64,000 nucleotides of DNA. Origin: CAWDVH01 sp963805705 (GTDB taxonomy: Bacteria > Actinomycetota > Actinomycetes > Streptosporangiales > Streptosporangiaceae). Below the pieces are notes generated by a model. That model ran no database searches and was not told where the DNA came from. It worked only from the letters and a program-made list of their open reading frames with translations. Shown in pieces: positions 1-9,075 of the stretch; within the stretch, counting starts at the first letter, position 1; every line of letters starts with the position of its first letter. The stretch covers positions 62,001 through 126,000 of the forward strand of contig CAWDVH010000001.1 of the NCBI GenBank assembly GCA_963805705.1, given 5' to 3'. Position numbers and translations under genes: made by a program.

Positions 1-94
1 TATGCGCCGCCTCCGACCACAGCCGCGCGCATCAACGGGCGCCGTCGTCTGAACATGCCTGCCTCCTCTGGTTGGCCGTGCCGTGCCCATCCTG

Positions 95-132
95 GCCTTA
101 CGCTCCCTCAGGCGCCTTACGCTCCCTCAGGC
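95..132. repeat. 19-bp tandem duplication over a gene end
   Basis: Two perfect adjacent copies of a 19-bp unit (gccttacgctccctcaggc at 95-113 and 114-132). The second copy carries the TAA stop of the leftward gene that ends at 117. The first copy is therefore a duplicated 3' end just beyond the stop, and it has no coding consequence. Confidence 0.8.
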
Positions 133-476
133 AGAGCCAGGCCTAGGGCGAGCATAAGCTCGGGCGCCGCGGCCACCACCCTCGGCCCGCCGACCTGAGG
201 CGCGACGGCGTGCAGCACGCCCACCAGATCCGCCGGCGTCGCCCCGGACTCCAGCGCGTTGGCCACCTGCCACAGATACGAGGCCGGCGGGGCGTCCACC
301 GCGACCAGGGCGGCGATCTTGACCAGGGAGAAGGTGCGGGCATCCAGGCCGCTGCGCTCCTGCAGCGCCGCGCGCAGCTCGATGCCCTCCAGCAGAAGCT
401 CCGGGTCACCCAGAGCCAGCCCTCCCAGTAGGTCCCTGGTGCCGTCGTCCACCACGGCCTGGTCTGGCATGTTCAT
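117..476 (-). CDS. Carboxymuconolactone decarboxylase (AhpD-like) family protein
   Basis: A 119-residue protein. I recognise the CMD/AhpD-like fold from the central segment SGLDARTFSLVKIAALVA followed by a second helical block (VGVLHAVAPQVGGPRVVAAA). This is the layout of small all-helical CMD proteins that form oligomers and act as decarboxylases or peroxidase-like enzymes. The CxxC pair used by redox-active AhpD is absent, so a thiol peroxidase role is unlikely. The start at 476 is chosen over 524 because GGAAGGA lies 8 bases upstream of ATG-AAC-ATG. The gene stands alone and its 3' end lies in a 19-bp duplication. The substrate cannot be read from sequence. Confidence 0.75.
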   Translation of the reverse strand: MNMPDQAVVDDGTRDLLGGLALGDPELLLEGIELRAALQERSGLDARTFSLVKIAALVAVDAPPASYLWQVANALESGATPADLVGVLHAVAPQVGGPRVVAAAPELMLALGLALPEGA

Positions 477-617
477 GATCAGAGTCCTTCCGTCTGTCCG
501 GTACGCGGATCGCCTGGAGGTCACAACCTCACGCTCCTACTCTCCTGCCGCGCCGCGGCGGATGCCTCACCCGCGGCGAATGGTTTCACCAGCCGCAGAC
601 GGCCCGGCCCGGTACGG

Positions 618-660
618 CCGGCTCAGGGCCGCAGGCGCCGCCGGCTCAGGGCCGCAGGCG
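618..660. repeat. 23-bp direct repeat, intergenic
   Basis: The 20-mer ccggctcagggccgcaggcg occurs at 618-637 and again at 641-660, giving a 23-bp period. A degenerate third copy may follow (ctcaaggctgtgcgg). It lies in the 273-bp gap between the CMD gene and the GAP-family gene, where I see no gene or clear promoter. Confidence 0.7.
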
Positions 661-749
661 CTACTAGCTCAAGGCTGTGCGGCGCTGTGCGGCCAGTGTG
701 ATCGTCGCCTGCGCGCCGCGCCGGTGGCCCCGATGGCGAGAATCACCCG

Positions 750-1490
750 TCAGGGATGAGGCCGGCAGGCCGGCACCGGCCCGCACGCTGACGGGCCGCG
801 CGCTGACGGGGTATCAGCGGCCCTGGCCAGCCCGTAGATGCCGTCGAAGATCAGGATTGCGCCGCCCGCGAGAATCGCCCAGAAGAAAATAGTGCTGCCG
901 TGGGCCCGCAGCCAGCCGTTGAACGCCGTCAGACGGCGCGTGGTCACCCCCGGAGCGACCAGGTGGAGCACGAGCGGCAGCCAGACCAGCAGCAGGTTGA
1001 TGACGACGACGATGGTCACGGCCACCACGGTGAGCTCGACGCTGGCATCGGCCGTGGCGATCACCTGCAGCGCGGCGATGAACGTGACTCCGGGGGCGAA
1101 CAAGATGACCCCGACGGCGAACGCGCTCCATGGCCCCGGGTTGGCGACCATCCGCGACACGATGCCGCTCCCTGCTTTCTCGGGATCGGAGGCGTTGCTC
1201 TTGCTCTTGCGCCTGCGCCGCGCGAGCACGATGGCCACCGCCACGAGCAGGATGCCGAGGCCAAGGCGCAGTTCGTAGCGGGGCGTGCGCTGGTGCGTAT
1301 GGCTCAGGCCGATGTTGCGCAGCAGCAGCAGGACCAGCACGCTCATGACCACAGTCATGATCAGTGCGCCCGCCAGGTAAAACCCGCCGACCAGCCTCGG
1401 CCTCGCCGAGCCGAGGTAGACCGCCGCTACCAGCAGCGCGGTCGGAGACAGGGCGGCGAGCAGGGCAAGGCCGATGGCCTGAATGAGCAC
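750..1490 (-). CDS. GAP/Sap family membrane protein (LysE-like)
   Basis: A 246-residue integral membrane protein with about six hydrophobic helices in a 3+3 arrangement, separated by a basic linker (ARRRRKSKSN near residue 90). This is the pattern of the actinobacterial GAP family (Sap, sulfolipid-1-addressing protein), whose members are thought to help move lipids or small molecules across the inner membrane. The start is GTG. The C-terminal 25 residues are Pro/Cys/Ala-rich and unlike a membrane helix, probably a cytosolic tail. It lies 62 bp downstream of another membrane protein on the same strand and may share its transcript. The cargo is unknown. Confidence 0.7.
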   Translation of the reverse strand: MLIQAIGLALLAALSPTALLVAAVYLGSARPRLVGGFYLAGALIMTVVMSVLVLLLLRNIGLSHTHQRTPRYELRLGLGILLVAVAIVLARRRRKSKSNASDPEKAGSGIVSRMVANPGPWSAFAVGVILFAPGVTFIAALQVIATADASVELTVVAVTIVVVINLLLVWLPLVLHLVAPGVTTRRLTAFNGWLRAHGSTIFFWAILAGGAILIFDGIYGLARAADTPSARGPSACGPVPACRPHP

Positions 1491-1552
1491 TGAGGCAGCC
1501 TACCGGCCAGCGGCGCGCCGGGCCGATGCCGGCCGTCCCGGCCCGGCCGCGG

Positions 1553-2995
1553 TCACGACGGACCGGCCATTTCCGGGCGGACGACCGGCCGGCCGATCAG
1601 CTCGATGAGCCCGAGCACCACCAGCAGCACGATCACGATGACGATGACGACCACTGCCGTCGGCTGGCCCCAGAAGACGAAGACCAGGGCGGCCAGCGCC
1701 ACGGCCGAGATGCGCAGCGCCTTGCGGTGCTCGTAGGTCCACGTGCCCACCGGCCCGGTGCGCAGGCCGTGGCGCTCGCCGCCCGCCCGGACCCAGCCGA
1801 GTCCGGACGCGAAGGCCGCCCTGGTCCGGACCGCGGTCACCGAAGGCCCGGTGAAGAACGCGCCCGCGGCGATGATCAGGCCCACCACCAGGATCAGGCG
1901 CAGGCCATCCTTGATGAACCGGACGAACGTGTCGAACAGGGCCGCGGCGGCGTCGCTCGGCAGCACGCTGGCCGGCACGCTGTTGAGGTAGGTCCCCCGG
2001 AAGATCAGCAGCAGGGCGCCCAGCAGGAACATCGACGCGGCCAGGCCGAGACCGGCCCCGATCAGGGCCCGCCGGTGGCTGCGGGCGACATACACGCCGA
2101 TGGCCAGCAGCAGCAGCGACAGTATCGGCAGCACGATCTTGAGGTCGTTGATGAGCCGGTACCCGCTTTGCGCCTTCACCAGGTAGCGGGCCGAGAAAAG
2201 CGTGATCGTCGGGTTGATGGCCGGCAGGCTGTTCACGAGCGTGAAGCCGCGCGCGGCGAGGTCTTGCTTGACGATATCGATGAAGGGCGCCAGGCCCATG
2301 ACGACCTGGCCGTTGCTGATGGTAATCGCGCCGCCGCCCTGCCCGGACAGCGCCTTCACCAGCTGCTCATGAACAATGGTGTTGGCCTGGACCCAGGCTT
2401 TAGCGAACCGCGGTCCCGTCACTATCTTGTGCACCTGGGTGTGGATGAACCCGGCCACCGCGCTGTTGATGGAGGGGCCGAATGTCTTCAGCAGCGCGCC
2501 GACGCGGGGCAGCCCCTTCTCCGTGAGCACCGCGGCCGCCTGATTGGCCCGCGCCGTTACGTCGAGGCGGGCGGTGATCTGATTCGTGATCTTGTCCGTG
2601 AGGGCGTTCTGGACCGCCGGATCGTGGACCAGCGGCTCCACGTTGGCTATGTAGCGGCTGGTATCAGAGACCTGGTTGGCGGACCAGACGGCCAGCACCG
2701 ACACCGGGGCGAGCAGGCAGCCGACCACGATGAGGACTGTGGCCACCGGGCCCCGCCAGCCGGGGCGCCGCCGCGCGGGCCTGGCCTGCGCGGTGCGCAG
2801 TTCGGCTACCTCCGCGCGCAGGCGGGCGAGCTCAACTCGCTCTTCCTCTTCCTCCGCCCGGAGGCGGGCGAGCTCAGCTTGCTCATCCGGGCTGGGTTCT
2901 GAGCTGCTGGGCTCCGGGCTGGGCTCCGGACTGGGCTCTGAGCCGGAGTCTGGGCCGATGGCTCCAGGATCCGGCTTGAGGCCGTCGTCAGACAA
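1553..2995 (-). CDS. Coiled-coil membrane protein with extracytoplasmic domain
   Basis: A 480-residue protein that I do not recognise as a named family. Residues 1-40 are a Pro/Ser/Glu low-complexity stretch (repeated PSPE). Residues 40-70 are a charged Glu/Arg/Leu coiled coil. A membrane helix follows near 85-105, then a soluble segment of about 190 residues that would face outside, then about four helices with a very Val/Ile-rich one near the C-terminus. The start is TTG at 2995, supported by GGAGG six bases upstream. The topology suggests an envelope-anchored scaffold or sensor. Its function cannot be assigned. Confidence 0.7.
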   Translation of the reverse strand: MSDDGLKPDPGAIGPDSGSEPSPEPSPEPSSSEPSPDEQAELARLRAEEEEERVELARLRAEVAELRTAQARPARRRPGWRGPVATVLIVVGCLLAPVSVLAVWSANQVSDTSRYIANVEPLVHDPAVQNALTDKITNQITARLDVTARANQAAAVLTEKGLPRVGALLKTFGPSINSAVAGFIHTQVHKIVTGPRFAKAWVQANTIVHEQLVKALSGQGGGAITISNGQVVMGLAPFIDIVKQDLAARGFTLVNSLPAINPTITLFSARYLVKAQSGYRLINDLKIVLPILSLLLLAIGVYVARSHRRALIGAGLGLAASMFLLGALLLIFRGTYLNSVPASVLPSDAAAALFDTFVRFIKDGLRLILVVGLIIAAGAFFTGPSVTAVRTRAAFASGLGWVRAGGERHGLRTGPVGTWTYEHRKALRISAVALAALVFVFWGQPTAVVVIVIVIVLLVVLGLIELIGRPVVRPEMAGPS

Positions 2996-3179
2996 CGTTT
3001 ACCTCCGGCCTGCTCACTGGCCCGCGACCTGGCTGGCGTCTGCGTAACCTGGTGATGTGCGCTTGATCGCTATTGTGCTCACGGTCTCGCACGATAGCGG
3101 GCTGCACATCACCCGGACACGGTGAATCCCCGGCTCCTGGCCGGGCGGGCCAGGGGGCCGGGTGTGCGACGGTGGTGTC

Positions 3180-4007
3180 ATGGAGGATTACCGAGCGCTC
3201 AACCGGGCCAGCTGGGATGAGCGCGCCCCGGCCCACGCCGCATCGCCGGACTACGAGGTCGAGAAGTTTGCCGCCGACCCCGCCTTCCTGAGCAAGGTGG
3301 TCCAGTTCGACCGGCCGCTGCTCGGCGACATCAGCGGGCTGCGCGGCGTGCACCTGCAATGCCATATCGGAACGGACACGATCTCACTGGCCAGGCTCGG
3401 CGCGTCGATGACCGGGCTGGACTTCTCCGCGGCCGCCCTGGCCCAGGCGCGGCAGCTGGCTGAGCGCACGGGCAACGACGCGACCTTCGCCCAGGCCGAT
3501 GTCTATGACGCGGTGAGCGTCCTGGGCGCCGGGCGCTTCGACCTGGTGTTCACCGGCATCGGGGCGCTGTGCTGGCTGCCCCGCATCCGGCCCTGGGCCC
3601 AGGTGGTCGCCGGGCTGCTGCGGCCCGGCGGCCGTCTGTTCATCCGGGAAGGCCACCCGATGATGTGGAGTCTGGACGAGAACCGGTCAGACGGCCTGCT
3701 GGTGGTGGATGAGCCGTATTTCGAGCGGAGCGAGCCGGTGGTGTGGGATGGCGGCGGCACCTATGTCCAGACCGATGCCGCCTTCGAGCACAACACCTCG
3801 CTCACCTGGAACCACGGCCTCGGCGAGATCGTCACCGCCGTGCTGGAAACCGGGATGCAGCTGACCGGCCTCACCGAGCACGACAGCGTGCCCTGGGACG
3901 CGCTGCCCGGCCTGATGGAGCGCACCGCGCAAGACGAATGGCGCCTCGCCGACCGGCCCTGGCGGCTGCCGCACAGCTACACCCTGCAGGCGGTCAAGCC
4001 CGGCTGA
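3180..4007 (+). CDS. Class I SAM-dependent methyltransferase
   Basis: About 275 residues. The N-terminus (DYRALNRASWDERAPAHA) is typical of a small-molecule methyltransferase subgroup common in actinobacteria. Motif I is replaced by the weaker VHLQCHIGTDTISLARLGA, with the acidic SAM ribose ligand supplied by GLDFS. Post-motif elements include FDLVFTGIGALCWLP and LLRPGGRLFIREGHP. The start at ATG 3180 fits the family; a GTG at 3162 would add six residues. It is divergent from the coiled-coil membrane gene across a gap of about 180 bp that probably holds both promoters. The substrate is unknown. Confidence 0.85.
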   Translation: MEDYRALNRASWDERAPAHAASPDYEVEKFAADPAFLSKVVQFDRPLLGDISGLRGVHLQCHIGTDTISLARLGASMTGLDFSAAALAQARQLAERTGNDATFAQADVYDAVSVLGAGRFDLVFTGIGALCWLPRIRPWAQVVAGLLRPGGRLFIREGHPMMWSLDENRSDGLLVVDEPYFERSEPVVWDGGGTYVQTDAAFEHNTSLTWNHGLGEIVTAVLETGMQLTGLTEHDSVPWDALPGLMERTAQDEWRLADRPWRLPHSYTLQAVKPG

Positions 4008-4016
4008 GTGTCAGCC
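4002..4016. terminator. Short hairpin between convergent genes
   Basis: GGCTGA-GTG-TCAGCC forms a perfect 6-bp stem over the stop codon of the methyltransferase, and an outer GCCCGG/CCGGGC pair could extend it. It sits exactly between two convergent genes. There is no T-run, so its activity as an intrinsic terminator is uncertain. Confidence 0.35.
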
Positions 4017-4030
4017 AGCTCCGGGCGCCG

Positions 4031-4822
4031 TCACTCGACGCCGGGCGCGATGGCCAGCTCGAAGTCCCTGATCATCTGCTCGTCGCCGGATCGGTCGATC
4101 GGGCCGGCCGGCGGCCGGTGCCACAGCCAGCAGTCAAGATCGGCAGCGCGGCCGCTGATCTCGGCGGCCGCCTCGCCGCGCAGATCATCGTCCACGTGGA
4201 TATCAGGCTCGTCGTAGGAGTTACCGGCGGGATCGGTTCCGGTGAACCGGCCCAGCGTGACCAGCCATGAGCGGCCGGTATCAGCGGCCCGGAGCCGGAT
4301 GGGCCTCGCGCTCTGCGGGGTGAAACTGCCCCAGCCGGGCACGTTGCCGTAGATGACGCGCAGCCCCTCGTCGACTCCGTCCGCGCTGAGCTGGGGATCC
4401 ATCGGGGTGCGGCGGGCCGCGGTCACCTCGGCGTCCACCCGGTGGATCAGCGCCTCCTGGGCCTGGCGGCGGCGGATGAAGCCGGCCGTCTGATCCTGCG
4501 CCCACGTCCAGGCCGCCGTGTCCGGTGCCGCCGCGGCCAGGGCCTCGCCGAGGTCATGGCTCGCGCGCTCATAGAACGCCAGCAACTGCGGGCGGGCGGC
4601 CGGGCGGTCCGGCCTGAGCTTGTCGGCCTGCGGGCCGGTCAGCTTCTCGCGCACGACCGTGCCCCAGAACCACTGGACCTCGCCGAGATGCCACAGCAGG
4701 TCATCGGCGCTCCAGTCGGGGCACGACGGCACGCGCGCGTCCGGCGCGGTATCGCGGATGGCTGCCGCGAAACGGGCCGACTCCCTGGCCAGGTGATCGA
4801 GGTAGTCCAGATCCGTGTTCAT
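4031..4822 (-). CDS. Maleylpyruvate isomerase / DinB-fold family protein
   Basis: A 263-residue protein with an N-terminal mycothiol-dependent maleylpyruvate-isomerase-type helical bundle. SCPDWSADDLLWHLGEVQWFW contains the conserved His of the metal site, and AQEALIHRVDAE contains the second His. A C-terminal MDMPI-like domain follows (SADGVDEGLRVI onward). Such proteins are cofactor-thiol-dependent enzymes or uncharacterised relatives. ATG at 4822 is the start that matches the family N-terminus. It lies 10 bp downstream of the aminopeptidase gene on the same strand and is probably co-transcribed with it. The exact reaction is unknown. Confidence 0.8.
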   Translation of the reverse strand: MNTDLDYLDHLARESARFAAAIRDTAPDARVPSCPDWSADDLLWHLGEVQWFWGTVVREKLTGPQADKLRPDRPAARPQLLAFYERASHDLGEALAAAAPDTAAWTWAQDQTAGFIRRRQAQEALIHRVDAEVTAARRTPMDPQLSADGVDEGLRVIYGNVPGWGSFTPQSARPIRLRAADTGRSWLVTLGRFTGTDPAGNSYDEPDIHVDDDLRGEAAAEISGRAADLDCWLWHRPPAGPIDRSGDEQMIRDFELAIAPGVE

Positions 4823-4832
4823 GAGGTGGAGG

Positions 4833-7448
4833 CTACTGCGGGCCGCCGACAGTCTGCGGCGGCTGAGCCAGCGTGACACCGTAGGCCCGGCGCAGGTCAT
4901 CGAGCTGATCGGCCAGGAGCCGCCGCAGGACCGGGCTGAGCTCGCCGCTGTCCAGGCACAGCTGGCCCGCCTCCAGCGTGACGGCATCGACGGCGTAGTA
5001 GGGAAACCCGTGCCGGCACAGGGCCCGGCCGGTCGCCGGGCCGCGGCGCGCGGCGGCCTGCGCCATCGCCGGGAAGTAGCGGGGGACATACCCGGCCAGC
5101 AGCTCCGCCTGCTCGGGCTGCCAGAAGCCCTGCGCGGTCGCCGCCAGCAGGTGGCTGGAGGAGTCGTCCCCGCCGGTCTCGCCCGCATCGAACATCGCCG
5201 TCCAGGCGGCCTGCTTGGCGTTCGGCTCGCCGATGGCCGCGCGGCAGCGCGCCGCGCTCTCCCGGCCCGCGGCGCTGGCGTCCCGGTCAGCCTCCTGCTC
5301 GATCTCGGGCGGGCCAGCGGCGCCGAGCACGGTCAGGCGCAGCAGTATCTGCCAGCGGAGCCCCGATTCGAGGTCCGCGCCGCCGGATAGCCGCCCGGCC
5401 AGGAGCCTCGAATGCAGCCCGGCGATGTCATCCTGGCTGAACGCGCTGTCGATCAGAGTGCGCACGGCGGCGAGCCACAGCCCGTCAGCATCGCCGTCGG
5501 CGGTGCGGCTCAGCAGGTCCAGGCAGATGCCGGCGACCTGCCGGAGGGCGGCTCCGCGCCGGGGGCGGGGCAGGTAGCGGTCAGCGACTGACCCGCGGGC
5601 GAAGCCCAGTACGCCCTGGACGGTCGAGGTATCGGTCTCCGCGGGCAGGTGCCGGGCGGCCAGGTCGAGGTACTCCTGCACGCCAAGCTGCCCGTCGCGG
5701 ACCATGTCACGTGCGGCATTCCAGACGACCGCCCGGCTGAGCGGATCCTCGATGCCGCTGAGCGCGGCGGTCACGGTGGCCCAGGACTCCGGGTCGAACC
5801 GGATCTTGCAGTAGCTCAGGTCGTCATCGTTCGGCAGCACCAGGGCGGGGCGGGGATGGGCCGCACCCGGCGGCAGGACGGCGTCCTGGCCGCCCGCCTC
5901 GACGCGCACCGGGAACTTACCCCGCACCGTGAGCCGGCCACCGGGCCCGCGGTCATAAACCCCGAGCAGAACGCTATGCGGCCGGGTGCCGATGCGGCGG
6001 ACAGAAAGGACGCCGTCCCCGGCCTTCGCCAGGGCGCCATCCCCGGCCTCGGCGCCGTCCCCGGCCTCGCCGCCGTCCCCGGCATGGGCGACCGTCATCG
6101 CGAGGGTGTCCACGCCGGTGCTGCCCAGCCAGTGCCCGGCCCAGCCGTGCACGTCCTGGCCGGAGGCGCGAGTCAGGGAGTCCAGCAGGTCAGCCAGGGT
6201 CGCGCTGCCGAATCGATGCCGCGCGAAATAGTCGTTGATCCCGGCCAGGAACGCCGGCCAGCCGGTCCACGCCACGAGCTGGCGCAGCGCGGAGGCGCCC
6301 TTGGCGTAGGAGATGTCGTCGTAAACGGACATCGCGGCATCGACGTCCGGCACGTCCCGCGGCCCCGGCGCGATCGGATGGGTGGACAATCGCTGGTCCG
6401 CGTCGTAGCCGCGCGGCTTGCGGCTCAGGGCAAAGTCGGTCCACGTACCGGTGAAGCTGGTGGCCTCGGACAGCACCTGAAAGCCCATGTACTCGGCAAA
6501 CGACTCGCTCAGCCAGACATCGTCCCACCAGCGCATGGTGACCAGATCGCCGAACCAGATGTGGGCCATCTCGTGCGCGATCACCATCCCCCTGGTCTGC
6601 CGTTCCGCACGCGTGCTGGCCGAGCTGAAGACGAACTCGTCGCGGAAGGTCACGCAGCCGGGATTCTCCATCGCGCCCGCGTCGAGCTCGGGGACGAACG
6701 CCTGGTCGTAGGAGTCAAAGGGATAAGGCTCCTCGAAGATCTGCAGGTACCGGTCCAGGCAGGCCCTGGTGATGGCGAAGAGCTCGGCCGCCTGCCGCTC
6801 GAGATGGCCGCCCAGCGAGCGGCGGCAGTGCAGGCCGAGCGGGATCCCGCGATGCACGGCGCGGATGCTGTGGTAGGGACCCGCCACGACAGTGAACAGG
6901 TAGGTGGAGATGGGCGGGGTAGCGGCCAGCTCCCACCGGCCCGGCGCGGCCCCGGCCGGCCACGCGATGCCGTTCCCGATCACGGTCCAGTCCGGGGGCG
7001 CGGCCACGGTGGCCGTGATGGGTGCCTTCAGGTCCGGCTGGTCGAAGGCCGCGAAAACCCGCTGCGCATTGTCCAGCCCGCCGTGCACGGCGAGGTAGGT
7101 CTGGCCGTCGGCGACGTCGGTGAAGCGGTGCATTCCCGCACCCGCGCGCGAGTAGGCCATGTCGGCCTCGACCCGCAGCTCGTTGCGGGCCTGCAGGCCG
7201 GCCAGGGGCAGCCGGTTTCCCGCTAAGGCCGCCGGATCCAGGTCCTGACCGTTCAGCACCGCCCGGCGCAGCCGGACGGGCCGGAGCTCGATGAAGCTGG
7301 CGGCGCCCGGCTCCCGGCAGCCAAACCGGACCACGGTAACGGAGCCGAATGCCTCATCACCGCCCGCCAGATCCAGGTCCACCTGATATCCGAGCACCTC
7401 AATCAGCCGGGAACGCTCTTGCGCCTCGGCATACGTCAGCGCGGTCAC
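4833..7448 (-). CDS. pepN: Aminopeptidase N (M1 family)
   Basis: An 871-residue zinc metallopeptidase that removes N-terminal residues from peptides in the cytosol. All M1 hallmarks are present: the exopeptidase motif GAMEN near residue 258, the zinc site HEMAH near 292 and the third ligand Glu 19 residues later (LSESFAEYMG). A C-terminal ERAP1-like helical domain runs from about 530 to the end. The length matches actinobacterial PepN. An unusual Gly/Asp/Glu repeat (AGDG repeated four times, 18-bp DNA period at about 6,020-6,090) lies in the linker near residue 460. The start is GTG with AGGAGG upstream. A DinB-fold gene follows after 10 bp. Confidence 0.95.
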   Translation of the reverse strand: MTALTYAEAQERSRLIEVLGYQVDLDLAGGDEAFGSVTVVRFGCREPGAASFIELRPVRLRRAVLNGQDLDPAALAGNRLPLAGLQARNELRVEADMAYSRAGAGMHRFTDVADGQTYLAVHGGLDNAQRVFAAFDQPDLKAPITATVAAPPDWTVIGNGIAWPAGAAPGRWELAATPPISTYLFTVVAGPYHSIRAVHRGIPLGLHCRRSLGGHLERQAAELFAITRACLDRYLQIFEEPYPFDSYDQAFVPELDAGAMENPGCVTFRDEFVFSSASTRAERQTRGMVIAHEMAHIWFGDLVTMRWWDDVWLSESFAEYMGFQVLSEATSFTGTWTDFALSRKPRGYDADQRLSTHPIAPGPRDVPDVDAAMSVYDDISYAKGASALRQLVAWTGWPAFLAGINDYFARHRFGSATLADLLDSLTRASGQDVHGWAGHWLGSTGVDTLAMTVAHAGDGGEAGDGAEAGDGALAKAGDGVLSVRRIGTRPHSVLLGVYDRGPGGRLTVRGKFPVRVEAGGQDAVLPPGAAHPRPALVLPNDDDLSYCKIRFDPESWATVTAALSGIEDPLSRAVVWNAARDMVRDGQLGVQEYLDLAARHLPAETDTSTVQGVLGFARGSVADRYLPRPRRGAALRQVAGICLDLLSRTADGDADGLWLAAVRTLIDSAFSQDDIAGLHSRLLAGRLSGGADLESGLRWQILLRLTVLGAAGPPEIEQEADRDASAAGRESAARCRAAIGEPNAKQAAWTAMFDAGETGGDDSSSHLLAATAQGFWQPEQAELLAGYVPRYFPAMAQAAARRGPATGRALCRHGFPYYAVDAVTLEAGQLCLDSGELSPVLRRLLADQLDDLRRAYGVTLAQPPQTVGGPQ

Positions 7449-7539
7449 TAGCGGGGAGCCTCCTGAAATCTGGCGCGATCAGCCCAGGTTAGAGGACCGG
7501 CTGACTGATCGTTCAGCCGGATGGCGAGGTCCCGCAGAA

Positions 7540-8979
7540 CTAGTCGCCGAGCTCGGCGCGGCGGCGGGTGACGAATTCCTCCAGCTCGGCGCGGATCGCG
7601 TCGTCCAGCGGCGGCTGCTGGTACTCGGCCAGCGTCTTGGCGCAGATCTCGCTCGCCCGCGCCGTGGCGTCCTTGCCGCCCTGCTTCAGCCAGCGCTCGT
7701 AGTTGGACGTCGAGGAGAGCAGCGGCCGGTAGAAGCACTCGCGGAACCGCTCCATGGTGTGCGCGGCACCGAGGAAATGGCCGCCGTGACCGACCTCCTC
7801 GTGCGCCCCGAACGCCAGCGACGCCTCGTCGATCTCCAGCGGGGTGAACTCCACCCGCAGCATCCGCAGCAGCTCCACGTCCACGATGAACTTCTCGTAG
7901 CAGGACACCAGGCCGCCCTCCAGCCAGCCGGCGGCGTGCATGACGAAGTTCGTGCCGGCCAGGAACGTCGGCAGCAGCGTCATCAGCGACTCATACGCCG
8001 CCTGGGCGTCGCAGGTCTGGCTGGAGTTCAGGCCGCCGCCGGTACGGAACGGCAGGCCGAAATGCCGGGCGAGCTGGCCGGTGCACAGCAGCCCGATCCC
8101 GGACTCGGGAGTACCGAAGCTCGGCGAGCCCGACTGCATGTCGATGTTGGACAGGAACGAGCCGAAGATCACCGGGCAGCCCGGCCGGATCAGCTGGGCC
8201 AGCGCGATCCCCGACAGGGCCTCCGCCAGCTGCTGGACCAGGGCGGCCGGGATCGTCACCGGTGACATCGCGCCCATCAGCAGGAACGGGGTCAGCACGA
8301 CCGGCTGCGCGGCGGCGCAGTACTCGAACTGCGCGTCCAGCATGCGATCGTCCCAGCGCAGCGGCGAGTTGCAGTTGATCAGGGAGATCGTGGCCGGCGT
8401 CGCCTCGATCGCCGCCCGGCCGCCGAACAGGATCTCGGTCATCGCGATCGTGTCCGCGGCATTCGGCCCCGACACCACATTGCCCATGTAGATCTTGTCG
8501 GTCAGCGTCTGCAACGCGAAGATCATGTCGAGATGCCGGGAGTCGAGCGGGGTGTCGTTCGGCTCGCAGATCACTCCCCCGGCCGAGTCCAGCTCGGGAA
8601 ACGACTGGGCCAGCATGGACAGCCGCCGGAAGTCGGACATGGCCGCGTCCCTGCGGATGTCGCCCTCGCGCACGAACGGGCACCCGTACACGCCGCCGAA
8701 GACCATCTGGTCTCCCCCGATGTGGACGCTGTTGGCCGGGTTGCGGGCCTGGACGTCAAACTCCCGCGGGGCCTTGGCGACCTGCTCAAGCACGAAGTCG
8801 GGATCGAGGCGGACGACATCGCCGTCCACCGACTGGCCCGCCTGGCGGAACAGCTCGACCGCCTCGGGCTTGGCGAACTGGATGCCGATCTCCGAGACGA
8901 TGCGGCGCCAGCCCCGGTCGAGCACCCCGACCGCGTCGGGCGACAGGATCTCGTAACGGGGCATGGTGTTGCGGAACAT
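7540..8979 (-). CDS. MttB-family (trimethylamine methyltransferase-like) corrinoid methyltransferase
   Basis: About 479 residues, recognisable as the COG5598/MttB family: a TIM-barrel enzyme that demethylates a quaternary or tertiary amine and passes the methyl to a cognate corrinoid protein. Typical segments are FGGVYGCPFVREGD, GGLNSSQTCDAQAAYES and GAHEEVGHGGHFLGAAHTMER. There is no in-frame TAG, so this is a non-pyrrolysine member. In such members, characterised examples act on glycine betaine, carnitine, proline betaine or related compounds. The start at 8979 (MFRNT) is preferred to 9057, whose extension overlaps the regulator region. The divergent operon at 9,069-14,759 supplies all partner proteins. 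The substrate is not predictable from sequence. Confidence 0.9.
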   Translation of the reverse strand: MFRNTMPRYEILSPDAVGVLDRGWRRIVSEIGIQFAKPEAVELFRQAGQSVDGDVVRLDPDFVLEQVAKAPREFDVQARNPANSVHIGGDQMVFGGVYGCPFVREGDIRRDAAMSDFRRLSMLAQSFPELDSAGGVICEPNDTPLDSRHLDMIFALQTLTDKIYMGNVVSGPNAADTIAMTEILFGGRAAIEATPATISLINCNSPLRWDDRMLDAQFEYCAAAQPVVLTPFLLMGAMSPVTIPAALVQQLAEALSGIALAQLIRPGCPVIFGSFLSNIDMQSGSPSFGTPESGIGLLCTGQLARHFGLPFRTGGGLNSSQTCDAQAAYESLMTLLPTFLAGTNFVMHAAGWLEGGLVSCYEKFIVDVELLRMLRVEFTPLEIDEASLAFGAHEEVGHGGHFLGAAHTMERFRECFYRPLLSSTSNYERWLKQGGKDATARASEICAKTLAEYQQPPLDDAIRAELEEFVTRRRAELGD

Positions 8980-9051
8980 TCCCACCCTCGGTTCCCTGCG
9001 CGGCGGCGCTCGCTTGACCTGGTGAAAGCCCGAATCTAGGATCACATAGTA

Positions 9052-9075
9052 GAACAAGGTTCCGTAAGATGGAAC
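9052..9075. promoter_or_regulatory. Candidate IclR operator between mttB and iclR
   Basis: Two overlapping inverted repeats lie in the 89-bp divergent gap and run into the iclR start: GAAC-AAG-GTTC at 9052-9062 and GTTCC-N7-GGAAC at 9059-9075. The shared GTTCC half-site and the position between divergent promoters suggest an autoregulatory operator. This is inference from symmetry and location. Confidence 0.4.

Noticed and set aside
7540..8979. Pyrrolysine-type trimethylamine methyltransferase
   Set aside because: No in-frame TAG occurs in the gene, so the Pyl-dependent subtype is not supported.
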